From assembly GCF_029227915.1 (NCBI RefSeq), contig NC_079883.1, positions 3,658,001 through 3,722,000 of the forward strand: a stretch of DNA of 64,000 nt, written 5' to 3'. Numbering within the stretch: the first letter of the stretch is position 1; every line of letters starts with the position of its first letter. This stretch comes from Hydractinia symbiolongicarpus. Lineage: Eukaryota; Cnidaria; Hydrozoa; Anthoathecata; Hydractiniidae. Positions 21,249 to 35,800 of the stretch are shown here, one piece after another. Position numbers and translations under genes: made by a program. The notes under the pieces were generated by a model. That model had not been told where the DNA came from and made no database searches. It saw nothing but the letters and a program-made list of their open reading frames with translations.

Positions 21249-23897
21249 CTAAAAAGAAAACATTAAAGCGGAAATAAAATTTATTTTAGAATGAAGTTTT
21301 CCTGCAACATAGGAGATTTAAATCTGCCTTGGAACAAAGGTAACTCTGTCTATTTTGCATAACTCTATTTTGACATAAGTACTGCAATCTTTCTTCATCC
21401 CAGGGTGTCTTAGCCCCTGAGTCGTTGTTGTTATCAAATTTATCGAAAAGGTAAATTTCCCTGAGAATGAAGTTGATTTTAATAAGAAAAGATTCTTTTT
21501 AAGATTGCTCTCCTTTGTTTGAAATAACCAACAAGGAGGGTTTTTTTCCTTATTAACGCGGTCACGATCAGTCATTACATAATGGTCATATTAGTGAAAT
21601 AAACCACACAAACATAAAATTACGTTAAATTCATTTGGCGGGAGTTAATTATTTAAAGTATGCATTTCCAAGAAGTTTTTTTACTGATACAACCTTCTTA
21701 CACTTTCGTCGAATCATTGCCACGTTATGGTATTGTAAGCATTCTAAATGTGTTATTTTCTGCAAACTTTAACACTGCGTACACCGTAGTCACGAAAAAA
21801 AATTCCAAAAAAATTAGTTTTTTTACGACTCACTTAAACAGTGTAAAATTGGAGCTAACAGACTCCCCCTCCCCCTAAATATACTGACATCTTTTAAAAA
21901 ACAAATCGTCAACTTTTTTCATCTAACAACACCAGACGCCTGTTAACGCATTTTGAGGGAAATGGCCAAATTAGGATTTAGAAAGATTATAACGTATTGT
22001 GATACTTGTTGGGATCGTGTCGTCCCATGTGTGGCGTTACTATTGTACATTGGGGTACTGTTCTTGTTGCGCCGCATATGAGTTGCGAATGCTTATACAA
22101 AGTTCCTTATATGCGCGCGCATCCTGACAGGCAAGAAAAGAAGAATCACATAAGCGAAAGTGGCTATTCACGATAATTTATAGATTTTCAGTAACATAAG
22201 ATTGAAAATGGGACGGAATTATTTCTTCTAAATTATTATCTTTTCTGTTTAAGAGCGGAATTTACCAATTTAAGCCTCAGTGTCTTTTTTCACTTGATAT
22301 TTTTGATCGTTGTTGTTAATATTTTTTTTTTGCCTGTCCACATGTCTATTGTTCTCGATGCAAAATCAAAACAATACGTCACGCCGCAACTCAACTGTTA
22401 ATCATGCATGTCGTGTTGTATTGTTTATCTGTTAATCGCGTGTAATAATTTTTTGTAAATATTTCCTGTACTTGTTTTGCATGCTGTGACCATGATTAAT
22501 CTTTTCAAATTACATTTGCGCCCACGATAGGCAATACTGGTGGTTAGTTTTCTATCTAATGCGATTCCAAAAGGAAGGTTTTATTCTTCGAAACAGTCTT
22601 AGTTAAAAAGAGAGATCATCAGGAGCAGCAGAATAAAAACATAAATGTTTCAGAACCTGAAAGCTGTTCAGCTACACAATGATATTGTTTTCTACTGTGT
22701 TCGCCAACGCTTAACAATTCACTGATACTTCCAATTCGCTTGCATTTAAATTTTATTCTTTTTTCTCCAGCTGCTAAACTTCTTTCTTCCATAGTTTATC
22801 AATCAATCACTTTTTTTGCGGAGACAGCTTGTTTTTACGCTCTTTGAAATCTGATGCTGTTTTTAATAAAAAAACCTGGTTTCTCTATGCTGAATGTGTT
22901 AAAATAGTAATGAGTTTCTTTATCAGTAATGTTTATGGCTGTGAGTGCAAAAAACTTTGAGATGTTATTCGATCCGTTAAAGAATTTTTTTCATTTCACG
23001 TTTCAATGAATAGCAAGAAAGAGAAAAGGGTTCATATAAAGTCAAATGAAAAGAAAAATGACACGGAGATACTACTCATTCTTCAATTTTCAATGCACCC
23101 CGCGTATTGAATTGTTTTTAAACTAAAAAAGGACTAAAAAACAAAAAAATAATCCCCTAAGGCAATTTGTTCAGCTAACTGTCTCCTGTCGAAATTGTAT
23201 ATGTAGCTACTAATGTAGTTTTTTGACAGGAAAAATTATTATTTAACTTGATTTTGATGTTGCCGCAACAACCTCGTTTCCAGTGCATTTTGTCTTTCTA
23301 TGACCGCCTCATGGTAAAGAATTTTAGAAAAAATATCATGCCATAATTCCATTTTGCTCAATGAATAATTCCACTCCAAATTTATAAATTCAAGATACAG
23401 CGCGTTGTGTTTTGCGAGTATGTGGCGTGTATGTGTCGCGAAGAAAAAACACAACACGGCTCAACACGGATCTATCGAATTTATTTATTGAAAATTTTCT
23501 AGGACTAAAACTCATTGTTTGAACTATCAATAAGTTTTCGGGCGGGCCCGTATAACAAGCTGTTGTAATATCATGTGACTGGTGCTAAATTACAGTAGCA
23601 TATACTACTCTCACGTGACTAGAACGGTCGTATCTTGGCCATACGGTTTTGAGAAATCCTAGTGTGCATTACGTAAACAGTGAAGTAAACAGAAGTAATG
23701 CCGCGACATCCAAAATCTGCCCACAAGAGTGACGACAGAAGAATCCTTTTTAACTTTGAACGCTTTTTAGTTGTATATCGTCAACAATAATATCCATGTG
23801 AAACTTATCCACAAGGATAAAGCTGTTGTATTGTAAAGGGTGTGTTTTTATATGCATATAGCTGTTAGATTAATGCTAAAAGATATCAGAAAGCAGG
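21249..23897. other. Intergenic region between divergent genes
   Basis: Holds the unplaced 5' exon and promoter of the minus-strand aldolase-like gene and the promoter of the plus-strand kinesin gene. Short open frames here (for example minus 23457-23239) lack splice or homology support. I see no repeats of note. Confidence 0.4.
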
Positions 23898-26800
23898 ATG
23901 GCTTCTGTGAAAGTGGCGATAAGAGTTCGACCCATAAACAAAAGGTATACCTAGTTTACTTATTTGAATTAAAGCACTAGCGAACATATGATGATGTGAA
24001 TATGACAGAAATGTAGTGTTTAATGTATGTTTATAAAGTATTGCCAATGTTTACAAAAGTTAATAAAGTCTGCAGAAGGATAGTTAAAATTTAATTCTAT
24101 TTTCTCTTGGATCTTCCCTACTCAAAAAATGTTTAATCTTCATTAACAGTCATTTAACCCTGTACGAGTCCTGCTTTTGTGTACCTCCACAAAAGTATGT
24201 CCATGCCCATTGTCCTCAACATGAAATCAAAACAACTACATTATGTGGAAAATGGTCTTAAATTAATAGTCAAAGACCAGTGCAATCTTAGGGGCCATTG
24301 ACAAACAATTTTCATCTCTGTTAAGGGCAAATTGGCCACTAGTATCACCCCCTTTCCCCTATATTAGTTTTCCTCTCCGTTAACGGCAAATTTGTCGTTA
24401 AATAGAGTTTTGCCCCCTCCCCCTGCGCTTTACGGAACAATCTTTGCGGAGACTTATACGAACAGGAGATCCATTTTTTTAACAACCAATTCTAGATTAT
24501 GGCGAATTTTGACTGTGAAAACACTAATTTGTTGAATTTTTTTCATTTTCCCTAAAAGATGTAAAAAAGGTGAGAAAGTAAAATTTGTCTCCATTTTTAT
24601 ATTTTTAACTGACAATGTATTACCCTCCCCGCCCAACAGGTAATTTGTCGTTAACGGAGACGAAAACTGTTTGTCGACGGCCCCTTACTGATCCTAAATT
24701 TCTCATGATCCATTTTTTATGCCAGCTTCACGATTGAAAAAAGCTAGAATGAGAAAACTTGTTTTGTGCCTATTGTGGCCACATATTCATTATCCAAGAG
24801 TAATCTTCTATAAGAAGGTGCCAATTTGCAGACGTTTTTTCAAGATTTTCATCTTTAACAGCCCGGAAAAGTCTGGGCTTGTCCAAAACTGCCTAAAATG
24901 CACCTGAAATGCAACGCACGCTAGCTCATTGTTCTTATTTAAATTTTGTCGAGAAGAAGGAAGGTGCTATTTTGTTGTTGTACTTTCTGTTGATCATTTG
25001 TGGGGTTTTATTACAACTATTATCTAATAAATGATTTTTCAAAACTGTTTCACTACCACTGCTCCATATTAAAAGAATAAATTATACATAGTAAGAAATG
25101 TTTAAAAAATGTTGTTTCGGGTTGATTCTGGTTCCTGTGAGTGAAAATTTTAAGTTTTTTTATAACGCCAGAAGTCGTCTGGCAGTTCCGTGGTTTTTTC
25201 GGCGTTTCCGCCGAGTCTGCACCCTCATCCTTTAATGTTACCACATATATCTAGATAAATTAATCCTCCCTAAAGGTTATATAGGTATACCAAAATTTTA
25301 GTATAAACACCCTATTCATATACACTTTAGTGCCATTTTTTACCAAACGATAGCCAAATTTGTGCTAACTTCACTTTAACTTGGATTACTTCATCATCCA
25401 CCCTGCCCTTTGCTGGAACATTCCACCCTCCAAAAACTTGTAAGTTCGCTATATATACTATATATTCTCTTAACAACATCAAATTTTGAAAAGGAAATAA
25501 GAATTTTGAGGAATATGGGCATATTTGAATTTATCAGCAAAAATGTTATATGTATATGATTAGATAATTGGTAGACCATATGATTATTAGAACAGCATTT
25601 GTTATAATTCGAAGTTCTTAAATTTTATAAGACTTATGGCGGTGATACACAATCGAATTTGATTAGTCGAATTCGATTAATTGGATTGTGTATCATGTAA
25701 AAATCTTATCCTCTCGGCATGCTCAGACTAGTTGAATTCGATTTTTAAAAAGTCGGACCGGTTTAACTTTTTCGATTAATCGAAAGGTTTTTAGCCAATC
25801 AAAATGCTTAAAATCTGTACATCAAATGTGCGTTCAAAAAAATGTTAGTTTCTATGTAAAAAATAAACATTACTAGATGACTATTCAAAACAAAACAAAA
25901 AAAAATAAAAAAGAAGTTAACAAGATTTTTATCAAAGAAAATTAAAATAATCTTCCTCGAAATTCGTTTAGTAACAAATAACACATTCCGTTTCTAAAAT
26001 TTTCTTAAATTTTTAGTTGTTCTAACAATAACTGTAACAGCAGCGAGTTTCAACTCTGTCTTCGCTCCCTAAAGAAAATTTATGGAAACAAAATTATCAA
26101 AAGTTTGTTCAATTTTATAATAATGCTCAATATAATTTTGATAAATCGAATTCGATTAATTGGATTGTGTATCATAAAACTCAGGTATCTGATTTGGATT
26201 TATATATCTTGTTTTAAATTGGAATGTTTTAGTTTCAACAAAAGTCATTAGAGGAGTGTTGTTTCAGAGTAACAACAAAATTTCAATTTTAAACATTTTA
26301 CTTATACAACAAAGAGCAGGAGAAATGGCTAAAACTGAAACAAAACTCGATGTGGAGATATCTTACCCTTTAAGTTGATATATTTAAGAAAGACAGAACA
26401 TCCTTTGCTTTCTGCTACATTTCCTGTGGGCTTTTTAACGAGCTTCATTGATGCACACTTGAGTAACAAGCAAATTATACTTTGCAGTCATTAAGGAAAG
26501 TTATATTATTGTACATTTTCAGGAATAAGGAAGAATCAGGGCTATGATGATTAGAAGTTGTGTCCTATTAAGGATGCTTTCAAAGCTGGTTGACTAAAAT
26601 AGTTAAAACAAATCTCGAGAATTTAAACATTAATGTGGTAGCTGTACCCAAAAATATAACACACATTATAAAAATAATAAAAATAAGGGACAGTAAAATG
26701 CTTTAAAATCTGGAAAATAACATCTGACAGAGGAGGGGGGGGGGGGGGGGGGGACAGAAAAATTAAAATTTTCAAAGAAGGGTGGACCTACTAAGACACT

Positions 26801-29800
26801 AAGAAAAGAATTTCTACATATTTTAGAAGGCTTTAATTTGTTTCATTATTTTGATATAGGACAATTTTTGATGTTTTCATTCAAAATACAGTAATAGTTT
26901 CAAGTTTTGTAGTATCCCATTTTGATAATTTTAAAGCATAGTAGAACAATGTTTAATGTTTATTGGCACCTGTTCTAATTTTTCAGAACAGAGTATGATG
27001 AGTTTTATGCTTTGTACAACTGTGTGATTTTCTTGCATTTTGCAATGTCAATGTGCAATGTCTTTCTTTACAAATTTAGAGTTCAGACTTCTAGTCATTT
27101 TTTAAGGTGATAAAGTTCCTATTTATGTGACTTCAAAGTCATATGAATCAGTAAGATCACATGAATTTGATTTTTTGTGGAATTATGCTCTTGATGATGA
27201 TATTATCTTTAAGGGCAGTGATGGAAATAAGGGAATTAAACTTGCTTGGACAAATTTCTTAAAAAAGATTCTCTCTAAAAAATTTTGCATTTTTTATAGT
27301 GTTTTTAGTGGCTTGTAAATTAACATTTCTAAATAATTTAATACTAAATAATTTTTGCCACAAAAGATTTGGCAGAAAACAAAAATTCAGTGGTCAAAAA
27401 TGTTATTAAGCCACTTGCAGATTCTTTGTTCATGGTTATTTGTTGCAATAAAAATAAAATGCGCAATGCGTATTTTGAGAAAAAATTTCATTTATTTTAC
27501 ACTAGTATTTCTGATTTCGAACTTAAATAAATAAAGGGTGGCAAGGGAAAAAATTTTAGATGCTGATTGTGTAATCACAAAAATCAGTTAAAATTAGCTA
27601 CTTTCGCTAAAATAGTTATAATACAAGTGAAAAACAAGATAGATTATTGTTGTAACACCCTCCTTCTGTGTTGTAGACACAGACGGATGGTGTTACAGTG
27701 GTGTACACATTAATAACAGTTGTGTGTATATATTTTATGTGTAGCTTAAGTTTTATGCCTGTATAAATATTCTTTTAATAAATAAATAATAATTTAAAAT
27801 TTAAAATCACACATATTTTTTTTTGAACGAAGGAACACTTTTCAGAAATTTTTTTTTCTTCTGTATTTGCAATTAATAGCAACGCTATTAATTTCCTCTG
27901 TATCAAGTCTGTCTTTATAACTTCCTGCCAAGTCTTTCTCGGTCTGCCTCTGAACTTTGCCCCAGGAACTATCAAGTCTCTATACTTTCTTACCCAATTA
28001 TCCCCCTCCATTCTTTCCAAGTGTCACAGCCAATTCAATCTTCTTATCTGGATAACATCTTTCATTCTACGGATACTTAGCCTGCTGGCGTTACACATCC
28101 ACCTAACCATTCTCATATTCTTTTCTAAATGGTCAAGATCACTGCCTCACTGCTTCACTGCCCATATCTCACTACTGTACTACATAACACTTCTTACACA
28201 AGCCTCATACAACCTACCTTTTAACTCAATTGACAAAACTCTGCTAGTCAACAAAGGAAGTAACTCTCTGAACTTTTTCCAAGCAGAACCTATCCTGCAA
28301 GTACCACTTCTTCTAACACCCCCTTCACTCCCCAACATATCACCTAAGTAACAGAAGTTCTCAACTATCTCTAACGAGCCACTGTTGTACATCATTGAAG
28401 CTGGAAATACTTCATTCTCTATAATCTCACCTTTGCAACGCTTGCATACAAACTGAATGTCAGCTCTTAACCTTCCACCAATACTACTGCACTTCTTATG
28501 TACCCAATGCTTGCAAGTACCACAACAACAAAAATCCCCCCCCCCCCCCCTCCATTTAAAAAACAGAATGGTAGGTACAAGTGAGCTACCATGCCACAGG
28601 CTGACTAATTTTTCCTTAAAACCAAGATATAAAATTTTATTTACTTATAATTAAACTACATTTATATGTGGCATAACTTTCTGTATCAACAGGCCTTCAT
28701 CGGTATCAACACATATTATCTTTAATGAACTTTAACTTGTACTGAAAACCCATGTTTAATGCAGGTGGAAATAAGTTTTTGAGCCCTTATCACTTTCAGG
28801 TGTTTATGGAGATCCGCAATTTGCATGTATTAGAATGACAAGACTGCCATACCTTTAATGCCTGATAATTAAAAAACGTGATAGTATGGTAATATTTTTT
28901 ATGCAAAAACATCATCCTGATGACATCATCAAAAAGCCTTTAAACTACAATATCTCTCAATCCATTTGTCAGAAGCACATGTTCCTATACATTTTCTTGG
29001 CTAAGGTTCTAAAAACACAGAAACTGAATAAAAAAAATTTCCAGCACAACTTTTAATAGCCTTTTCAAAATCTGCTTAAAATTTGGATTACTTACATTCT
29101 ATTTAATGTTTCTGGTAGCCCAATAAAAGTTATTTTACATATTTTCCGGCTTTTACATAATTCTTGTGAAAAAACATGAAAATTCACCCAAAAATCTGTT
29201 GTTTTTTTCGATTTTTAGATAAAATCCAAAAAATTGGTGAATTGGGGTTAATCATGTCTCCAAACTTTGCATTATTATTTGTCTTGATAAAATAAAGTTG
29301 TGTTTTAAGTTTTTACTTCCAAAGATTACCCTAACGAAAGTTATTAAATTTTACCAAAGGTAAAGGATATTACAATTTTTAAGAAGAGACAACCAAAAAA
29401 AGTTTTGTGTTTCCACATATGTTTTAAAAAATTGGAATGATTACAGACAATTAAATCTTCTTTGGCAGAATACTGTTGCAGTCACTAAAGTGAAGGAACT
29501 ATTATATGAGATTCACATTTTTGGTCAACACATGGCCGAAAGCCTTCTTGTTGCAAAAGCTGCAAAAGCATGGAATATTCTCAACCTAGTTACATGTAGT
29601 ATGGTTGCCACCTCCTAAAAAAACCTTGTGTTTAACCTATAAGATCTGCCTCTTAAATAACTTAAAGTTCGGACCTAAAATATTCCTCCTAAAATCTCTC
29701 CTAAAATTCTTTATCTTGGCATGCATTTTTTTTTCTTTAAAAGTCTTCATTATTATGTCTTGAACAAATAACAAGCATGTATGTCGGAAAATGCTGGATT

Positions 29801-32800
29801 ATTAATAAGATTGTTTATGTTCTCCTAAAATTTTGCCTGAAACTTCCACTCCTGATAATGTTAAAGAAAGAGGAAGGATAGCAACGCCACATTTTGGAAA
29901 ACTTTAACACCCGTTTCAATTTATTTATTAACACCCTACCATATTAAACAAAAAATCAGGAAATCTACCTTATCCCTTTTATTAGAACTCCCTTATTATC
30001 CTGATTGAAAGGACCTGAATAAAAATCCACCTATTGGATTTTAAGAAATTACGATTTGATGTGCAATTGTATTTTCTGATTTTTGGTTATCGTTGACGTT
30101 TTTTGAAGTTTAAAATTTTTTTAATAAACATTGTAACAATTTCATATTATAAGAATTGTTTAATACACGTAATATTTTTATATGTTTATGCAACGTATAA
30201 TATAGTACCATGTTTTAAAAATGTTTTCTGAAACTAAAAAATTTTATTTTGTATGTATTTTTTCAAATTTTGATTTCTTTCGTAATTAGGGAACGTGATC
30301 TTGAGTGTAAATGCATTATAGATGTTCAAGGAAGAAAAACATCAATTAGAAATCCTGCGGTATGTAGTCTGTTTTTTGAATATACCAATCATTGTTTAGA
30401 ACAGAAAAGAAATGTGTAACAAATCCATTCTGATTAGATGTTTAACAGTCACATCCAGTTTAAAATCACTTGGATACAGTTACTTTTCTTTCTACATTTT
30501 GTAACCTTGATGTATTAGTTTAGTTTTTTAATTTTTTTAACTTTTCTTTTTTATTTTCAGCTGGAAACTGACATTAAAGATTTTACCTATGACCACTCCT
30601 ACTGGTCTGTTGATAGCAAGGACAAACATTTTGCAACACAAGCACAGGTGACTTATTTATTCCTTTATATTTTCAGGGTAAAAAGGCTAACATGTGCATG
30701 AGTACAACAAGGCCTTTTATCTATTATTCTTCTAATATCTGTCAAAAGCTTTTTTTTGTTATGTTTCCAGTATTTATTTATTATTAAATGCTTTATAAAA
30801 AATATAAACATGTAAAGATAAAATCTTGTACCGGTATAAAACAATGTCTAACTTTCAATTCATAAAAAATCAATTTTCTATGCAAACAAATAGTGCAAAA
30901 TAATATAGCCAGACGGTTTATTTATCTTGTGTCCATCTTACAATATATATGTGCTATGTTTCATCAAAATGAGATTGACCCAACATAAAACAGGCTGTGA
31001 CCTAACACGTAACTGGCTACTTTAAAACCCAATTTAATGTTTATTGTTTTCTTCGTTTGGCACAAATAAACACAATACTAACACAAAGCGTAAATATTTT
31101 TATATCCGGTACTACTATGTTTGGTGTGCAATGGTCTCAAATTAAAATTCTTTATTTTCATAAGTAGCATATACAGTATTTTAGTCTAAATGGCTTTTTA
31201 TTTGGGAGTTGTTTTCCCCTCTAAAGATAACATGTCATAGTGATAAATCTATCTTAAAGAATTTTATCCCCTTTTCCTGGAATCTAGTGCCAGGTTTTAA
31301 CACAATCATTATACCATATTAAAGTTGTACCAACTTGTCAAGGTACTTGGATTGCTTCCTATCACTATTTTTCATTATTTTTTTCAACAGCTTAGCATCC
31401 ATTTTCTATGCTAGCATCAATTGGAGGGGTATCAATGGCTTCCAATCTGACCTGGACTGCTAGTTCTAAGATAAAACTCATCTGCAGCAAATCTGTTTTA
31501 TTACGTTCTGCCAAGTCTTTCTAAGTCTACCTAGGGCTTTGCTGCCAGGAACTATAAAGTCTTCTTTGTTGTCTATAATGGTACCTTTACAATGCTTACA
31601 TACAAACTAAATGTCAGCTGTTAACCTTCACAATACCACTGCACTTTTTATGTAACTGATGTTTCCAAGTGTGACAAAAGATTAAGTGGGTATTAAGAAT
31701 AAATATGACCAAAGGTCTTCAATTTAATTTCATAATTTCAGTCAGCTGCCTTTTTTGCCTTTTTACCTTACCTGTATTAACTCCCTGCCATGCCTCCTCT
31801 GCACGAGACAGATCTTGCATAAAACTATAACTGAGACATAAACAATACCATTAAAAAACTATAAAAATAATAAATAAAATAACAACTTTTCTACTGCCAT
31901 AATTAATTTATAAGTGATACGAAAGAAATAAAAAACTTATTGTTTACAATTTTTATATTGTAGGTTTTTGATGACCTTGGTAATGATGTTATTGATTCTG
32001 CATTTCAAGGATACAATGCATGTATTTTCGCATATGGGCAAACTGGATCTGGAAAATCTTATACAATGATGGGCTGTCAGGTAATGTAATAGGGTGAACG
32101 ATTAGTCTTCAATAACGATAATAATTTCATATATACTATTTTTTGACACATTTTAGGATGCTCTTGGCTTAATTCCCAGAATTTGTGAGGTATATATTAG
32201 TACAAATTGTTTTTTTTATTATTGATCTAAAGTCTAGAGAGGACCAACAGAAACTAATTTAATCTTTTTTGTGTAGTTTATAGATACTTTAAGGGGATTA
32301 ATTTTTGCTTGCCTTAATTTTTGCAAATATTTCCAATACCCAGTTTTACAATTCTACATTCAATTTTGCAAAAAACAACAAAATTCGCAAAAATTAATCC
32401 ACGCAAAAATTAATCCACTGGAGGTAAACAAACCACTATGTCAGTGCTGTTATGTATTTTTTTTTAGTCAATGTATGCTCGCATGTCCACTGATCAAGCA
32501 GAAAACAATAATAAAGTTGAATTCAAAACTGAAGTTAGGTACATAGTGTATATATTTATATTTTATGTATATTTATATTTTATGTATATATTTATATTTA
32601 AATTTAATGCTTCTGTTCAAATAAAATGCAAATATACTATTGAACTTTTTTCAAGAATTTCTACATGTACAGAGCTCATGGTTCTTCACAGCTTCTGAGC
32701 AATCCTGGAATTAAGTAGTTCTTTCAAAATATTTAAATTCAGTGTACGTTACCAAAACTTATATACTTTGGTAAAAATAATGACAGCATTCTGTCGACTT

Positions 32801-35800
32801 GGGAGTTGTAAGATGGAAACAGAATAAAGTCTTTGTAAAAAAATTATAATTAATCTTATTTTTTAGTTATTTAGAAATTTACAATGAAAGGGTACGGGAT
32901 TTATTGCGTAGTACTCCAAAGAAAGGCGATGCTTATAATTTAAAGGTTCGTGAACATCCAAAAGAAGGTCCCTACGTTCAAGGTGAGTGTTGTGCAGATG
33001 TTTTTTTTCTGCATGAAATTTTAAATTTAAATCTTACGATTTCTGCATTTTGTTATTTGCAGGTCTAGATTACTAAAGTAATTATATCAGATGTTTCATT
33101 TTTCTAATTTTTTATAGACCTAACTAAACATATTGTTTCGAAATACACCGATATTGAAAAGCTGATGGACATGGGTAATGAACATAGGTTAGTTTACAAT
33201 TCAAAATGTCTAAAATGCTAGGTTAAATTTAATTGTTGCACATACAATGGACTCTCTATCTTAACTACTCTCTTTCTCAGTCCCTTAGACATTTGTTTAT
33301 TTCTAAGCTAATCTATATCTAATATTTCATAAATAATAAAAAAACGGCTTCTGAGCATTTAAACGTGAAGTCCAATTCACCTGTAATAAATCTTTGATAC
33401 CCCTTTTGCTTTGTTAATAAACACCTGGAACTATCTCGAACCAATTTTTTGTTCCCTTGCGAGTTCGAGATAGAGAGAGAGTCCCCTGTAATAATCCTTG
33501 AAAAGGTTGAGAAACATCTGAAGAAATATGGTCAAAGTACAAAAAAGTGCAAGTAAAAAACAACTTTTTTTTGCCCACAATCTGAAGACTGTTATTTTCG
33601 TTTCATGTATTACTTATGTGCCTTTATGATGCTATTTTTTAAAGATGGTATTTCTGTCTTATTTTAGAACAACTGCTTCAACCAATATGAATGATACAAG
33701 TAGTCGTTCTCATGCGATATTCACGTTAAATTTCACACAGGTATGAAACCAGGACACCTATATATTTAAAAAATTATTAATATTAACAATTTTGTCATGT
33801 TGTCTTAGTAAATTGTCCATTACGATCTAATAAGAGTTTGTTTGTTTGTTTGTTTGTTTGTTTTGGGGTTTTTTCATTAAATTTAGTTAAAAGTAAATTA
33901 TTGTTTTAGGCAAAATTTTACACAGATATGCCTAGTGAAACAGTTAGCAAAATACATTTGGTTGATCTCGCTGGAAGGTAAATTAAATTTGCGCCTATGA
34001 ATTCTTATGAATTCTTGTTCTTTACATTATATTTACAGTTATGGAAAGTGAAAAGTTTTTATTTATGGATGCTTATGTTGTATTTTGGTGCTACACAATT
34101 TTTTATTTATTTTATACAGTGAACGAGCCAATTCTACTGGAGCAACAGGTCAGCGCCTGAAAGAGGGAGCTAATATTAATAAGTCTCTTGTTACACTTGG
34201 TAGTGTGATCTCTGCTCTTGGTAAGTTTGTCCTTTTGACTTATTAACATATGTAAATAAGTTATCCACCCTGTGCTTTAATGTATTCCACACACTTTTAA
34301 TTACAATTTTGTTACAACTCTTTATGCATACTAAAATTACTGATAGTCAAAACCGTCGTGGAGAACCCCTTAATATTTGATGTTGCTATTTTACATGCAT
34401 TTATCCTACTCTCTGGTTGAGTAATAATTGATACTTCTCTTGCAGCTGAAGCGTCTACAGCTGAACAGCAACATTCAAAGAAGAAATCGTTCATTCCTTA
34501 TCGTGATTCCGTTCTGACATGGCTTTTAAAGGATAGTTTAGGGGGTAATTCGAAAACCATCATGGTTGCAGGTAATATTCACTATATCTCTTTCTCGCAA
34601 AAGCGCTCCTAATACTAAGTTGAAAGCAGAGAGCGCCGCACAACAGGGTTCAGCGTTTGTGATTTCTTTCAATATCCTTTGCTGTTGTTTCTTAGGAGTT
34701 TAGAAGCTGATCTTTGTTGTAGTATTCGAATGTAGTTAGTGAGCAAGTGAAAAAGAAGTGTTTTTGGATGTCGATACATCAGTAGGTGTATAAAGTCAAC
34801 TTTGTTTTTGAGAGTAGAAGATAGCAATACACAGTTCCTAAAAAGTGCTAGAAGTCCTGGAATTTACTAAAATTTAAAAAAAATCCTGGAAAAAGCCCTA
34901 TATTGTCCATGTGATAGTTTAACTTTTTGTCCTCTATTTAATAGTGGCTATTTTTGCTGACTAAAAGCCTGATTATATTATAAGGCTTGCCACATGCTCA
35001 ATGATAAAAAATGACAGTCAGCTAATTCAGAGGCAGATTGAACATTTAGCGAATAAGAATCAAGATTGGTCTTAATTTATGGCAAGGTTTATTAAAATCT
35101 TAATCTTTACTTTTATAAAAAAATTTTTAGTCACAAAGGTTATTTTAAATAAAGTTTGTCTTTATCTCATGGATTGTTTTTCCGTAAATCTTCCTGTTGC
35201 TCTAATAGTGCGAGTTTGATATAAGATTTGAAAAAATATTACACCCTAAAATTTTAACGTTTTTTTCTTCAGGCAAAAGGCTGTCTTAAAATTTAATTGT
35301 ACAGAAGGCAAATGGGCCAAACAGTCTCATAATATGACCTTAAGCTCTGAGGTTTATCTTTCTTATGGCATTTTTCCCAAGGGATAATGTTAAATGATGA
35401 TACTGACTTTGTTATTTTTCATTCAGCTATTTCACCAGCTGATGTAAATTACGCAGAAACCATTAGTACACTTCGCTATGCTAACCGTGCAAAGAATATC
35501 ATCAACAAACCAACTATAAACGAGGTAGTTTTCTTTAATATCATCTTTGTTTTTATGATTCACATTTTATATTGTTGCTACATGAGGTTCAACTGGATTG
35601 ATTTTATTTTAGGATGCTAATGTTAAACTAATCCGCGAGTTGAGAGAAGAAATCGAAAGTCTTCGAGTTATGTTGTCGAGTGCTAGTCCAGTAAGTGCAA
35701 TTAATGATGCTGTCATTATCTTGCAATGTTCATTGTATAAATTATCGCACCCCGAAATATCATGTTAAAATGACGTGATTGATAAAAATAAGCTCATTTA

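Larger units (their letters stand above)
23945..30289. other. KIF16B intron 1
   Basis: A 6.3-kb first intron. It contains two MITEs (24291-24684, 25643-26174), a G19 run (26735-26753), a reverse-transcriptase pseudogene (27830-28530) and a C15 run (28536-28550). The open stretch at 27127-27318 has no support as a gene. Confidence 0.75.

Noticed and set aside
23239-23457. Minus-strand frame upstream of the kinesin, as a candidate 5' exon of the aldolase-like gene
   Set aside because: It ends in its own stop codon and has no donor in the required phase, so it cannot join the 21248 acceptor.
27127-27318. Plausible-looking 63-codon frame in kinesin intron 1
   Set aside because: Would need a non-ATG start, has no matching splice sites and no recognised family; skipping it keeps the kinesin frame exact.
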